64,000 nucleotides of DNA from JACMLD01 sp044223995 (GTDB lineage: Bacteria; Bacteroidota; Bacteroidia; Chitinophagales; Chitinophagaceae), in assembly GCA_044223995.1 (NCBI GenBank), contig JBGALE010000004.1, forward strand, positions 248,001 through 312,000. Reading direction: 5' to 3'. The notes beneath the pieces are model-generated. The model was not told the origin of the DNA. It searched no databases and saw only the letters and a list, made by a program, of their open reading frames with translations. The position numbers and the translations under genes were made by a program. Below, piece by piece: positions 34,721 through 43,936 of this stretch (its first letter is position 1; the number at the start of each line of letters is the position of its first letter).

Positions 34721-36625
34721 TCATTCAACAGCTTCGCTCAGTTCCAGCCAGCGCAATTCTTTTTCGTCGAGTAGTTTTGTTACTTCACCAATCCTGTTCG
34801 ACAACTGCTGCAATTGTTCAAAAGCCGTACTGCCGCTGTTTAATTGTTCAGTGATGGTATTCTTTTCTTTTGTCAGGGATTCAATTTCTTTTCCCAGCAA
34901 TTCAAACTCCCTTTTTTCCTTGTAGCTGAGTTTTTTCTTTTCAGCCAATGCCGGCTGTGTGCCGTTTGATGCTGCCGGTATCTTTTCCTCTTTTATATCC
35001 GACAACTGTGTTCCCTTGTCTGTGAGTTTCTCATCATCTTTCAGTGCGAGACGGTATTGGGAATAGTTTCCCGGGAAATCGCGCACATCGCCATCACCCT
35101 GGAATACAAATAAATGATCAACGAGGCGATCCATAAAGTAGCGGTCGTGCGAAACAATGATCATACATCCCTGGTAATCGCTTAAAAAATTTTCCAGCAC
35201 ACCCAGTGTTTGCAAATCCAAATCATTGGTCGGTTCATCTAATATTAGAAAATTAGGATTGCGAAACAAAACCGCGAGTAAATGCAAACGGCGCTTTTCA
35301 CCACCGCTCAGTTTGGACACATAGGTATACTGCTGATCGGGGTTGAATAAAAACAATTGTAAGAATTGGGAAGCGCTTAGTGAACTGCCATCGGCCAGCG
35401 GGAAATGTTCAGCAATGTCCTTTACAAATTCAATTACGCGCTTGTCTTCCTTTATTACCAATCCCTGTTGAGAATAATTGCCAAACACTACTGTGTCACC
35501 GATATTTACCTTGCCACTGTCGGGTGTTTCCAGTTGCTGAAGGATGTGCAGAAATGTGGATTTCCCCGCGCCGTTTTTCCCCACAATGCCTATCCTTTCA
35601 CCTTTTTTAAATGTATAGTCAAATCCTTTAAGAATTATTTTATCACCATATTTCTTATATACTTTTTTCAGTTCGGCTACCTTACCACCCAGCCGGGTCA
35701 TCTTTACCTGCAGTTGTACCTGTTCATCTTCGATCTTTTGTTTGGCCTTTGCCTCCACGACATAAAAATTATCCTGCCTGCTCTTGCTTTTGGTGGTCCT
35801 TGCTTTTGGTTGTTTGCGCATCCATTCCAGTTCTTTGCGGTACTGGTTTTTCGCTTTGTCAATACTCGCCGATTCACTTTCTATACGCGCGGCCTTTTTC
35901 TCCATGAAATTTTCATAATCGCCCTTGTACACGTAGAGATTGCTGCCATCCATTTCCCAGATTTCTTCGCAGACAGCATCGAGGAAGTAGCGGTCGTGTG
36001 TTACCATCAGCAAGGTTACTTTTTCCTGGTTGAGGTAGTGCTCCAGCCATTCTACCATTTCCACATCAAGGTGGTTGGTAGGTTCGTCCATGATCAGCAA
36101 CACATGTTTGTGTTCAAAGCCGATATCGATTAGTGTCTTTGCAAGGGCTACGCGTTTTCTCTGGCCACCGCTGAGTGTCCCAGCGGTTTGGTGCAGGTGG
36201 TGGATATTGAGTTTGCCCAGTATCTGTTTGACTTTTGTATCAAAATCCCAGGCATTGAGTTCATCCAGTTTTACAATCGCATCACTGATCTTCATTGCAT
36301 CTTCTTCATCGCTCGCCGCTTCATATTCCTTGATGGCATTGATGACCGGGTGGTTGTGGTGAAAGATATTATCGAGGATGGATTTCTCTTCAATGAATAC
36401 AGGGTCCTGTTCAAACAGGGCAATGGTGACATCTTTGTGGATCCAAACCTTACCGCTGTCGGCGGTTTCACTGCCGGAAAGAATTTTTAGCAGGGTAGAC
36501 TTGCCACTTCCGTTTTTGGCTACCAGGGCAATCTTATCACCCTCTTCTATATGAAATGAAATATTTGAAAACAGGGGCTTGATGCCATAACTTTTGGTGA
36601 GCCCTTCCACAGAAACATAATGCAT
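34721..36625 (-). CDS. uup: ABC-F family ATPase (Uup-type)
   Basis: 634 aa from the ATG at 36625 (MHYVSVEGLTKSYG); a start 15 bases upstream adds five residues. Two ABC domains: Walker A AKNGSGKST (residues 36-44; the first Gly of the motif is Ala36) and GKNGAGKST, signatures LSGGQRKRVALA and LSGGEKRRL, and Walker B LLIMDEPTNHLD and LILDEPTNDLD. A linker between them is rich in Lys and Gln. The last about 75 residues are a coiled coil (REFELLGKEIESLTKEKNT), the Uup C-terminal extension. There are no membrane segments. ABC-F proteins act on the ribosome; Uup types are also linked to DNA branch processing. Confidence 0.9.
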   Translation of the reverse strand: MHYVSVEGLTKSYGIKPLFSNISFHIEEGDKIALVAKNGSGKSTLLKILSGSETADSGKVWIHKDVTIALFEQDPVFIEEKSILDNIFHHNHPVINAIKEYEAASDEEDAMKISDAIVKLDELNAWDFDTKVKQILGKLNIHHLHQTAGTLSGGQRKRVALAKTLIDIGFEHKHVLLIMDEPTNHLDVEMVEWLEHYLNQEKVTLLMVTHDRYFLDAVCEEIWEMDGSNLYVYKGDYENFMEKKAARIESESASIDKAKNQYRKELEWMRKQPKARTTKSKSRQDNFYVVEAKAKQKIEDEQVQLQVKMTRLGGKVAELKKVYKKYGDKIILKGFDYTFKKGERIGIVGKNGAGKSTFLHILQQLETPDSGKVNIGDTVVFGNYSQQGLVIKEDKRVIEFVKDIAEHFPLADGSSLSASQFLQLFLFNPDQQYTYVSKLSGGEKRRLHLLAVLFRNPNFLILDEPTNDLDLQTLGVLENFLSDYQGCMIIVSHDRYFMDRLVDHLFVFQGDGDVRDFPGNYSQYRLALKDDEKLTDKGTQLSDIKEEKIPAASNGTQPALAEKKKLSYKEKREFELLGKEIESLTKEKNTITEQLNSGSTAFEQLQQLSNRIGEVTKLLDEKELRWLELSEAVE

Positions 36626-36759
36626 GCAGCAAAGATACAAATCGGCGCGTCAAGCCATGTTGTAAATATCGATGAGTTTTTATCGTAACTTTCAATTCCA
36701 ACACTTTGAAAGCTGGTTTCAACAATCGAATTTCTACTACTACTTAAAAACACTTGCTT

Positions 36760-37230
36760 ATGGCCAGTTATCTTCTTACCATCAACGGAAAAGTATATAA
36801 TGTGGAGGCGGCACCCGATATGCCCCTGCTGTGGGTGCTGCGGGATATTGTGGGCCTGACCGGAACAAAATTTGGCTGCGGCGTGAATACCTGTGGTGCC
36901 TGCACGGTTTTAATCAATGATGCTGCAGTCCGTTCCTGCCAGTTGCAGGTACAGGCCTGTTCGGGCGTAAAAATCACGACGATTGAAGGGTTGTCAGAAG
37001 ATGGTACCCACCCCGTACAAAAAGCATGGGAGCAAATTGGCGTGCCCCAGTGTGGTTATTGCCAGGCAGGGCAAATGATGTCGGTGGCAGGATTACTCAA
37101 CCGCAATAAAAAACCAACCGATGAACAAATAGAAGCTGTTATGAGCGGTAACCTTTGCCGTTGCGGTACGTACCACCGCATCAGGCAGGCTATTCACCTG
37201 GCTATTGAGAATGCTAACAGTAAGGGGTAA
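36760..37230 (+). CDS. Molybdenum hydroxylase [2Fe-2S] subunit (IorA-like)
   Basis: 156 aa from the ATG at 36760; the TTG at 36754 only adds two residues. An N-terminal plant-type ferredoxin domain has C40, C45, C48 and C60 (FGCGVNTCGACTV), and a C-terminal helical domain has C98, C101, C133 and C135 (CGYCQAGQMM, NLCRCGTYHR). This is the small electron-transfer subunit of the isoquinoline-1-oxidoreductase/aldehyde-oxidase type. It forms a two-gene operon with the catalytic subunit 30 bases downstream. No FAD subunit gene is nearby. Confidence 0.92.
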   Translation: MASYLLTINGKVYNVEAAPDMPLLWVLRDIVGLTGTKFGCGVNTCGACTVLINDAAVRSCQLQVQACSGVKITTIEGLSEDGTHPVQKAWEQIGVPQCGYCQAGQMMSVAGLLNRNKKPTDEQIEAVMSGNLCRCGTYHRIRQAIHLAIENANSKG

Positions 37231-37260
37231 CCGAATTTGTTCACACTACATTTTTGCAGT

Positions 37261-39474
37261 ATGAAAAAAGTTTCCATCAACAGACGACATTTTATCAAAA
37301 TAAGTTCTTTTGCCGGTTCAGGCCTCATGATTGGTTTTGCATTGAAAGGAGCGCCTGCTATCGGGATGAATTTTCCCGACTGTGAATATTTTCAGCCCAA
37401 CGCTTATTTAAAGATTGAAAAAAATGGTGATATCACCGTTTTTGTGGGAAGACAGGAAATGGGACAAGGCGTCAATACATCATTGCCCATGATTGTTGCG
37501 GAGGAAATGAATGCCGACTGGAAAAAAGTAAAAACAGCGATTGCACCGTATGGCAGTTTAACTCCGGGTGCTCATGATACCGGCGGCAGCCAAAGTGTAC
37601 TGACAGATTATACCGGTTTGCGAAAAGCGGGCGCCATTGCGAAAGCCATGCTGATAAGCGCTGCAGCCAACCAGTGGAAAATAAGTGTAGACAAATGTGC
37701 GGCGGATAATGGCAACGTGGTGAATACTACCAATATGCAAACCATTCCTTTTGGAGAACTGGCATGTGCAGCGGCAACATTACCTGTTCCGGCAGACGTT
37801 GCATTAAAAAGTCCGAAAGATTTTAAGCTGGTAGGAAAAGAGCAGAAGAAGAGTAACCTGAAAGATATTCTAACCGGTAAAGCAATATATGGACTGGACG
37901 TGAAAGTGCCTGGTATGTTCTATGCAGTAGTAGAACGTTGCCCTGTTCTGGGTGGCAGTATGGAAAGCCTCGATGATACAGAAGCAAAGAAGATAGAAGG
38001 TGTGGTAAAAGTAATCAGCTATAAAGGAACAGACGCACCCATGCATGTAAGACCCGCCGTTGCTGTAGTGGCCACAAATATCTGGTCTGCGATGAAGGCA
38101 AGAAAATTATTGAAGATAAAATGGAATGAAGGCACGCAAAACAAGCAGAATACGGATCAATTGTTTAAAGATTTTGCTGTACGTTCAAAAACAGCCCCCG
38201 GAATGGTATCCTTTAAAAAAGGGACGCCGGATGCCATTACACGCACTCCGGTAAATTCGATTACGGCTGAATATGCAGAACCATTTCTTGCACATGGTAC
38301 AATGGAACCCATAAATTTTATTGCTTCCGTAGAGGGGGATCATTGCGAAGTATGGGGCGGATTGCAATTGCCCGACTGGACAGTGAATATACTGGCCACA
38401 GAATGCGGTTTTAAAAAAGAAAATATAAAAGTAAACCTTACTTTGATCGGTGGCGGTTTTGGAAGACGCCTGCATTTTGAATTTGCGATTGAAACCGTCA
38501 AAATAGCACAGCAACTGGATAAACCGGTAAAGATGGTTTGCGACCGGACAGATGATATACGGTTTGACAATTTCCGCCCGGCCAACTATCACCGCCTGCA
38601 GGCAGCATGGGATGCAGCGGGTAAACTGCAGTTGTGGAAACACCATGTACTCAGTACGTCGGTAGCAGTGATGAATGATCCCGCTACCAAAGATCCATCT
38701 GAAAATTTGGGCGGCGCCAGTTCTGATTTTTATTATGATGTTCCTAATGTGCTCACGGGTTATACGAACGTGGATTTTAATATTACACGCGGATGGGTCC
38801 GTTCGGTGGAAATTTGCATGAATAGTTTCCCTATTGAAAGTTTCATTGACGAAGTAGCGCATAAACTGAAAAAAGATCCATTGGCTTATCGTTTATCGCT
38901 GCTGGAAGGAAGGCCCATGTTCATGACAGGGGAGGGCCCCGGCGCCATGAAGCAATACCCGCAGCGCATTGCTGATGTGCTGAAGCTGGCTGCGGAGAAA
39001 ATTGGGTACAGTAAACCAAGAAAGAAGAATCATTTTATCGGGCTCGCATCGCATTCATTCATTTTTGCAAAATCGTATGCAGCACATGCTATTGAAATAG
39101 AAATGCTCGCACCTAAAAAATTCAGGATTGTAAAAGTGGTGGCTGCCATCGATTGTGGTGTGGTGGTCAATCCTGACGGGTTGAAGAACCAGATGGAAGG
39201 AGGGCTTGCATTTGCGTTGCAGCAGGTATTGAAGGGAGAGATAACGGTGCAGAACAGCCGCGTCGTGCAGGATGGTTTCCGAAACTATGAATTGTTGCGG
39301 TATGATGAAATGCCGCCGGTTGAAATATATACCGTAAACAGCGATGAAGAACCGGGTGGAGTGGGAGAAGTGGGAATGCCGACCGTAGCGCCTGCATTGT
39401 GCAATGCGCTGGCCGCTGCTGGTGCAAGGCCCCGTGTACTTCCGTTAAAGAAAGCAGGCTATCAATGGGTGTAA
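37261..39474 (+). CDS. Molybdopterin-binding hydroxylase large subunit (IorB-like)
   Basis: 737 aa from the ATG at 37261. The N-terminus NRRHFIKISSFAGSGLMIGF resembles a Tat signal (RRHFIK), so the folded cofactor-loaded complex may be exported. The xanthine-oxidase-family fold is seen in VGRQEMGQGVNTSLPMIVAE, AEPFLAHGTMEPINFIA, LTLIGGGFGRRLHFEFAIE and the terminal GGVGEVGMPTVAPALCNALA, where E703 is the catalytic Glu of the GxGE motif. It hydroxylates aldehydes or N-heterocycles using molybdopterin cytosine dinucleotide. The electron acceptor beyond the [2Fe-2S] subunit is unknown. The substrate cannot be read. Confidence 0.9.
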   Translation: MKKVSINRRHFIKISSFAGSGLMIGFALKGAPAIGMNFPDCEYFQPNAYLKIEKNGDITVFVGRQEMGQGVNTSLPMIVAEEMNADWKKVKTAIAPYGSLTPGAHDTGGSQSVLTDYTGLRKAGAIAKAMLISAAANQWKISVDKCAADNGNVVNTTNMQTIPFGELACAAATLPVPADVALKSPKDFKLVGKEQKKSNLKDILTGKAIYGLDVKVPGMFYAVVERCPVLGGSMESLDDTEAKKIEGVVKVISYKGTDAPMHVRPAVAVVATNIWSAMKARKLLKIKWNEGTQNKQNTDQLFKDFAVRSKTAPGMVSFKKGTPDAITRTPVNSITAEYAEPFLAHGTMEPINFIASVEGDHCEVWGGLQLPDWTVNILATECGFKKENIKVNLTLIGGGFGRRLHFEFAIETVKIAQQLDKPVKMVCDRTDDIRFDNFRPANYHRLQAAWDAAGKLQLWKHHVLSTSVAVMNDPATKDPSENLGGASSDFYYDVPNVLTGYTNVDFNITRGWVRSVEICMNSFPIESFIDEVAHKLKKDPLAYRLSLLEGRPMFMTGEGPGAMKQYPQRIADVLKLAAEKIGYSKPRKKNHFIGLASHSFIFAKSYAAHAIEIEMLAPKKFRIVKVVAAIDCGVVVNPDGLKNQMEGGLAFALQQVLKGEITVQNSRVVQDGFRNYELLRYDEMPPVEIYTVNSDEEPGGVGEVGMPTVAPALCNALAAAGARPRVLPLKKAGYQWV

Positions 39475-39480
39475 ATAGTT

Positions 39481-39987
39481 TTATGCGTTGATGACCGACT
39501 GGATGTTTACATTCCTGTTGCGCAGATCAATTCCGCCTTCCAGTATGGATTTCAGATTCGCCATATAGAAAGTCCAGCCTTTACCGCATTCAATGAAAAA
39601 GAATTGCTGTTCTTTTTCATCGTCCATTGTCATATCCTGCTTTAATTCGCAAATATGTTCGCCGTCTTCTGTTTTTACAGACACTGATACAATACAGCCG
39701 CCGCTGAATTCAAACTGGAAAAAGTTTTCACCATTGGCTGATAGGACTTTTCGTTGTTCAGAAACTGATTCTTCGTATCCATACCAGCCCCATTTGTAAT
39801 TGTCGCCAGGGAGTGCAAACTCACCCGGTTTCCTTTGTGTACCGTTGGTATCAAAATATAATGCCGTTTTCAGGAACCATGATTCCAGTCCTTCCTGTGT
39901 GGCCCATGCATGGTAAATTTTTGAAAACGGAATGCGCGGGTGAATGGTAACGCGTTTGATAAACTGTTTGAATGAAGCTGGTGCCAT
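39481..39987 (-). CDS. START-like (SRPBCC/AHSA1) domain protein
   Basis: 168 aa from the ATG at 39987; an in-frame ATG 30 bases upstream is possible. Begins FKQFIKRVTIHPRIPFSKIY followed by HAWATQEGLESWFLK, the usual AHSA1/SRPBCC opening, with GDNYKWGWYGYEESVSEQRK and FEFSGGCIVSVSVKTEDGEH in the sheet and a C-terminal helix (WTFYMANLKSILEGGIDLRN). It binds a hydrophobic ligand or assists a chaperone; the partner is unknown. Cytosolic. Confidence 0.85.
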   Translation of the reverse strand: MAPASFKQFIKRVTIHPRIPFSKIYHAWATQEGLESWFLKTALYFDTNGTQRKPGEFALPGDNYKWGWYGYEESVSEQRKVLSANGENFFQFEFSGGCIVSVSVKTEDGEHICELKQDMTMDDEKEQQFFFIECGKGWTFYMANLKSILEGGIDLRNRNVNIQSVINA

Positions 39988-40042
39988 ACAAATCTGCGTT
40001 TGAATGAAGGTACACAATGTTTAAAAAAAACTGCACGAACAG

Positions 40043-40693
40043 CTATTTTCCAAGGCGGTAAATAATCCAGCACAATACCAATGTGGCGAATGCTACCGCA
40101 ACAACACGGTATTTGTTCCAGCTATCGGTTTGCTTCTTTTGCCGGGCGTATAATTGAATATCATTGGTGAGTGACGGATCATGTTCGGCAATGCGCAGTA
40201 ATAATTCCCGGATGGGTGGGATATAGGTAAACGGAAGGTTTTTACTGGCATCCATAATGTATTGAACTACCTGCCGGTTGATGACTGGTTGGCTGTATTG
40301 CTGTAATATACCGATGTTGTCATTGTTCAGCAACTGGCGGATATGATAACTCAAACCTTCAAAATCCATTTGGAAAATATTGGTCGATGATACGTAATTA
40401 GCCACGCGCCTGCATTCTGACAGTATAACGGAAGGTGTGGTATAGACGGCCTGGTAAGTTTGGCCGATACTCCTGGAGTACCATCTTTTGTAATTGTATT
40501 CTTCACGTAGCTCTCTGTCGGAAAGCGTTTCATAAGCTTCCTGTATTTCACGGAAATGAACGGTGGCAAATGCACTGTCTTCGTTTCTGTCGGGATGGTA
40601 TTTTAGTGCAAGCCTGCGAAATGACTTTTTGATGTCCTGTTCGGAAGCGACTGGGGGAACCTCAAGGACTTTATAGTAATCTTTCAGGTGCAT
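40043..40693 (-). CDS. J-domain protein with C-terminal membrane anchor
   Basis: 216 aa from the ATG at 40693. The J domain is at residues 1-68 with the HPD motif H33-P34-D35 (KYHPDRNED) and LKDYYKVLEVPPVASEQDIK. The middle region (about 85-190) is unrelated to classical DnaJ: no Gly/Phe-rich or zinc-finger part. A single hydrophobic helix near 195-213 (VVAVAFATLVLCWIIYRLG) anchors the C-terminus. It should recruit DnaK to a membrane-associated client; the client is unknown. Confidence 0.88.
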   Translation of the reverse strand: MHLKDYYKVLEVPPVASEQDIKKSFRRLALKYHPDRNEDSAFATVHFREIQEAYETLSDRELREEYNYKRWYSRSIGQTYQAVYTTPSVILSECRRVANYVSSTNIFQMDFEGLSYHIRQLLNNDNIGILQQYSQPVINRQVVQYIMDASKNLPFTYIPPIRELLLRIAEHDPSLTNDIQLYARQKKQTDSWNKYRVVAVAFATLVLCWIIYRLGK

Positions 40694-40732
40694 GGATAAC
40701 AAATGTAATTCAAAAATAAAAAATCATAAGGC

Positions 40733-40780
40733 AAAGGTCAAAAGGTCAAAAGGTGGAAGGTGGGAGGTGGGAGGTGGAGG
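40733..40780. repeat. Tandem repeat, 7-8 bp period (GGGAGGT type)
   Basis: Units ending in GGT: two CAAAAGGT (8 bp), then GGAAGGT, GGGAGGT, GGGAGGT (7 bp). Located just upstream of the J-domain gene. Confidence 0.65.
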
Positions 40781-40803
40781 CAAAAAACAAAACACAAGGG
40801 TTG

Positions 40804-40838
40804 TAAGTTATAAGTAGTAAGTAATAAGTAATAAGTAA
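40804..40838. repeat. Heptamer tandem repeat (TAAGTAA type) with downstream inverted copy
   Basis: TAAGTTA, TAAGTAG, then three perfect TAAGTAA units. The first 11 bases TAAGTTATAAG recur as an exact reverse complement CTTATAACTTA at 40861-40871, so a hairpin is possible just after the barrel gene's end. Confidence 0.75.
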
Positions 40839-40888
40839 ATCAGGAATTCTACACTTAAAACTTATAACTTAGTACTTCTTCCCACTCT

Positions 40889-42127
40889 TTAAAATACTTC
40901 ACCCAGGTTGACAAAGAATCCCTGGGAGCCATTTTGCCCAAAGCCATAATCGATACAGAGGTTGGCACCGGAATATTTATTGAGTTTGATGCGCAACCCA
41001 ACACCATATCCGGGAAAGACCTGGCTATACTGGCTGGACAGATCACTGGAAAAATTTTGGAGATTGATGAATGCAACGCCACCCAGCAATCCATTTTGTG
41101 AAATCCTGAAACGGTATTCACTTTCAAAATACAACATCTTTCTGCCACGGTACCTTCCCTGTATATATCCGCGGCCGGTATTGTAAAAATCATCCCAGCC
41201 TGTGCTGGGAAGAATTAAATAGGGAGGTGTTCCATTGGTAGTAAGCCAATCAAACATCCAAAAGGCCAGCACATTTTTTGAACTGGATGGAAAACGAAAA
41301 TAAGTTCTGGCATCTATCTGCAATCCACTTGAATTGCTGTCGCTTCCCAGTGCATTCATGTTTGCACGGTAAGCAATACTGTAATAAATGCCCTGTTGCG
41401 GATTGAGCTGGTTTTGTCTTGTATCATACAACAACCGGAAAGCAGGGCCGGATGCAGTTTCTTCTTTCCCGAGTTCCCTTTGTATCCGCAGGTCAACAAT
41501 TCTTGTCACATCATCCAGCGCGCGGATATTCCAGAATTTGTCGAAATAATATCCAATTCCGAGATACACGTTATCAGACAATGCTTTCATAACCGTCTCG
41601 TGAATTTTTAAACCAATAAAGTTTATCGTAACACCTTTGTTGGGATCGGTTCTTCCACCCAAACCATAAATAGAGGAAGGATAACTGATAAAACGGATAT
41701 CGCTGATAAAATTGTATCGGTTTCCCTTTGTCCATATATCAGCCTGCAGCGGTATCAATACCTGGTTGTACTGAGAGTAAGTAACATTGGTGGTGATACT
41801 GGAAAATTTTGTTTCTTTCAGTGTATCGGCATAATAGCCCATATTCCCACTCATTATTCCTGCAAAACCAGTTTGAAGTGTATAACCCAGGGCTGGCACA
41901 AAAGAATAGTGTTTACGGGTATCTTTTACTTCAATGTTTTCAGGTGTATAGATTTTTTTGGGGTGAAAAACCGAACGCATAACATCCCTGAAATCGCGTT
42001 CCTGGACTTTTTTCTTTGGGAGGGTATCGACTGCGGGTATTGTATTGCCGGAAGAATCAGTTTGCCCCAAACTTTTTACAGCGGTCATTAAAAGCAGTAA
42101 GGGGATAAAAATTAATATTCTCTTCAA
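40889..42127 (-). CDS. BamA/TamA-family outer-membrane beta-barrel protein
   Basis: 412 aa with signal peptide (MKRILIFIPLLLLMTAVKSLGQ). After an approximately 60-residue linker the rest is a beta-barrel of amphipathic strands of the bacterial surface antigen (Omp85/D15) type. Landmarks are GPAFRLLYDTRQNQLNPQQG, YYSIAYRANMNALGSDSNS, GRGYIQGRYRGRKMLYFESE and the last strand ending LGEVF, with a terminal Phe as in outer-membrane proteins. There are no POTRA domains, unlike BamA. Probably a surface channel or assembly-related barrel of unknown role. Confidence 0.82.
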   Translation of the reverse strand: MKRILIFIPLLLLMTAVKSLGQTDSSGNTIPAVDTLPKKKVQERDFRDVMRSVFHPKKIYTPENIEVKDTRKHYSFVPALGYTLQTGFAGIMSGNMGYYADTLKETKFSSITTNVTYSQYNQVLIPLQADIWTKGNRYNFISDIRFISYPSSIYGLGGRTDPNKGVTINFIGLKIHETVMKALSDNVYLGIGYYFDKFWNIRALDDVTRIVDLRIQRELGKEETASGPAFRLLYDTRQNQLNPQQGIYYSIAYRANMNALGSDSNSSGLQIDARTYFRFPSSSKNVLAFWMFDWLTTNGTPPYLILPSTGWDDFYNTGRGYIQGRYRGRKMLYFESEYRFRISQNGLLGGVAFINLQNFSSDLSSQYSQVFPGYGVGLRIKLNKYSGANLCIDYGFGQNGSQGFFVNLGEVF

Positions 42128-42526
42128 TTGATCAATGAATTATTTGTAACGAGGATTGCATTTTTGATACAAATGGATAAGAATGAACTGCCAGCGAATA
42201 GTTTAATCGGGATGCAGCAGCTTTTTTCCAATAATGGCGGGCAAATTATAATAATCTGCAAATGTAAAAAATGATTTCATACGCCGGTCACAACTATCCG
42301 TGAAAATAACCCAGTAGATTTAATTTTAATACCTGCCGGTCAGGGATAGCCGCAATCATGTATACGCAACCGGAAGACAACAGAGATAACCACCGTGTCT
42401 GGGTTCTGCCGCTTCCGGCCTGGTTGATTTTGATCATAAACCGCCAAAGAGGGTATGGATGAAGCGGAGTATAAATTTTTGTAGCTTTAGCACTACTTTT
42501 TAGTTACAACATCTAAGCTACAACAC
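42128..42526. other. 399-bp intergenic region
   Basis: No convincing gene; only frames of about 35 codons exist. The 3' end holds an inverted repeat at 42479-42523 directly before the NIPSNAP start codon. Otherwise nothing recognised. Confidence 0.5.
42479..42523 (+). promoter_or_regulatory. Inverted repeat abutting the NIPSNAP start codon
   Basis: TTGTAGCTTTAG (42479-42490) pairs with CTAAGCTACAA (42513-42523), 11 bp with one bulged base, and ends three bases before the ATG at 42527. As RNA it would hide the ribosome-binding region; as DNA it could be an operator. Confidence 0.35.
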
Positions 42527-43324
42527 ATGACTGCTTTCCATTTTCGCATGACCATTTTATCGCTCACTGTGCTCCTGGTACCTGTCGCGAATTCTTATGC
42601 CGGCGACAAAAAGCCTTCACCTGAATTTTACGAGATAAAAGTGTATCATTTCAGTAAGGCAGAACAGGAAAAGACGATTGACGAATACCTGCAATCTGCC
42701 TATGTACCAGCCCTTCACCGTGCAGGCATACAGAAGATAGGAGTGTTCAAGCCGCTGACAAACGATACCGCTGCTGATAAACTGATTTATGTATTTATTC
42801 CTGCTGCTTCAGCCGAAAAACTTATCAATCTTCCTTCAGTTATTGAAAGGGATGCTGTTCATACCGAAGCAGGAAAAGCCTACCTCGAATCGGCATATAC
42901 GAATCCACCGTATACGCGTATTGAAACGATCCTGCTGCGCGCTTTCCGTATGGCGCTGCAAATGGAAATGCCCAAACTCAGCGGCCCGCACAACGAGCAT
43001 ATTTATGAATTGCGCAGTTATGAAAGCGCCACAGAGCAATTGTATACAAATAAAGTGAAAATGTTTAATGAGGGAGGTGAGGTAACCCTGTTTAAAAGAC
43101 TTGGCTTTAATGCGGTGTTTTATGCAGATGTCATCAGCGGCGGCCGTATGCCCAACCTTATGTACATGACCAGTTTTGACAACAGGGAAGAGCGGGAAAA
43201 ACACTGGAAAACCTTTGGCGATGACCCGGAATGGAAAAGATTATCTTCTATGCCGGAATACCAGCATAATGTATCAAAAGCAGATATTATTTTAATGCAT
43301 GCCACCGCCTATTCCGATTTGTAA
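42527..43324 (+). CDS. NIPSNAP-family protein, secreted
   Basis: 265 aa with signal peptide (about 1-25, ending VANSYAG; the ATG at codon 8 is an alternative start). Two ferredoxin-like NIPSNAP domains: the first opens FYEIKVYHFSKAEQEKTIDE and the second HIYELRSYESATEQLYTNKV, continuing MFNEGGEVTLFKRLGFNAVF and TSFDNREEREKHWKTFGDDP. The molecular role of bacterial NIPSNAP proteins is not established. It is followed 27 bases later by the DUF1801-like gene. Confidence 0.85.
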   Translation: MTAFHFRMTILSLTVLLVPVANSYAGDKKPSPEFYEIKVYHFSKAEQEKTIDEYLQSAYVPALHRAGIQKIGVFKPLTNDTAADKLIYVFIPAASAEKLINLPSVIERDAVHTEAGKAYLESAYTNPPYTRIETILLRAFRMALQMEMPKLSGPHNEHIYELRSYESATEQLYTNKVKMFNEGGEVTLFKRLGFNAVFYADVISGGRMPNLMYMTSFDNREEREKHWKTFGDDPEWKRLSSMPEYQHNVSKADIILMHATAYSDL

Positions 43325-43351
43325 CAGTACTCATCATTAAACCCTGTCGTT

Positions 43352-43828
43352 ATGGCCAAAGCATCCAAAACAGCAGTTGCAAAGAAAGCCAGCCCCCAAA
43401 AGACGGCTGCCAAAAATGAAACAGGCATTAAGTATGCTGATAAATCGGCCGGTCAGCCTGTTATGACGGCTATTTTCAACGAAATAAAAAAACTGCTCCT
43501 CCCTTATGAAAAGGGAGCGATAAAAATACTCGGCGGTAAAGACGGACAAATTGTTTTGGTGAGTAAAAAAGAAATCGTGGTAGCCGGTATAAAAAAACCT
43601 GAAGTATGGTTTGCTTCGGCGCTGGTACAAAAAGGGTATGTTGGTTTTTATTTTATGCCCATCTATGGCCAGCCAAAACTGGGCGCCAAACTTCATCCCG
43701 ATTTAATGAAATGCCTGAAAGGGAAAAGTTGTTTCCATATTAAAAAAAACGATGCGGATATGTACCATCATATTAAAGAGGCGTTGAAAATTGGTTACGA
43801 TTGTTACAGGGAAATGGGCTGGGTATAA
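43352..43828 (+). CDS. DUF1801-like protein
   Basis: 158 aa, no signal peptide. A Lys/Ala-rich basic N-terminus (about 25 residues) precedes a YdhG/DUF1801-type domain: MTAIFNEIKKLLLPYEKGAI, then GYVGFYFMPIYGQPKLGAKL and DLMKCLKGKSCFHIKKNDAD, where the KGKSCFHIKK segment is typical. Cytosolic; function of the family is uncertain. Probably in the same transcript as the NIPSNAP gene. Confidence 0.8.
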   Translation: MAKASKTAVAKKASPQKTAAKNETGIKYADKSAGQPVMTAIFNEIKKLLLPYEKGAIKILGGKDGQIVLVSKKEIVVAGIKKPEVWFASALVQKGYVGFYFMPIYGQPKLGAKLHPDLMKCLKGKSCFHIKKNDADMYHHIKEALKIGYDCYREMGWV

Positions 43829-43936
43829 TGATGTCTTTTTTTGGTGTAATAATTATCGCTTTCTTTGCGTTAGTGGAACGTCCATTCAGGACGTTTTTAA
43901 TTAACAGCAAACTGCCCCGCAATACTGGTATATCTT

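Noticed and set aside
35405..36133. 242-codon plus-strand frame opposite the ABC-F gene
   Set aside because: Shadow of a conserved ABC-F coding region; Phe-rich translation with no signal or domain.
42359..42460. About 34-codon frame in the gap before the NIPSNAP gene
   Set aside because: No coding-like pattern, no conserved family and no promoter seen.
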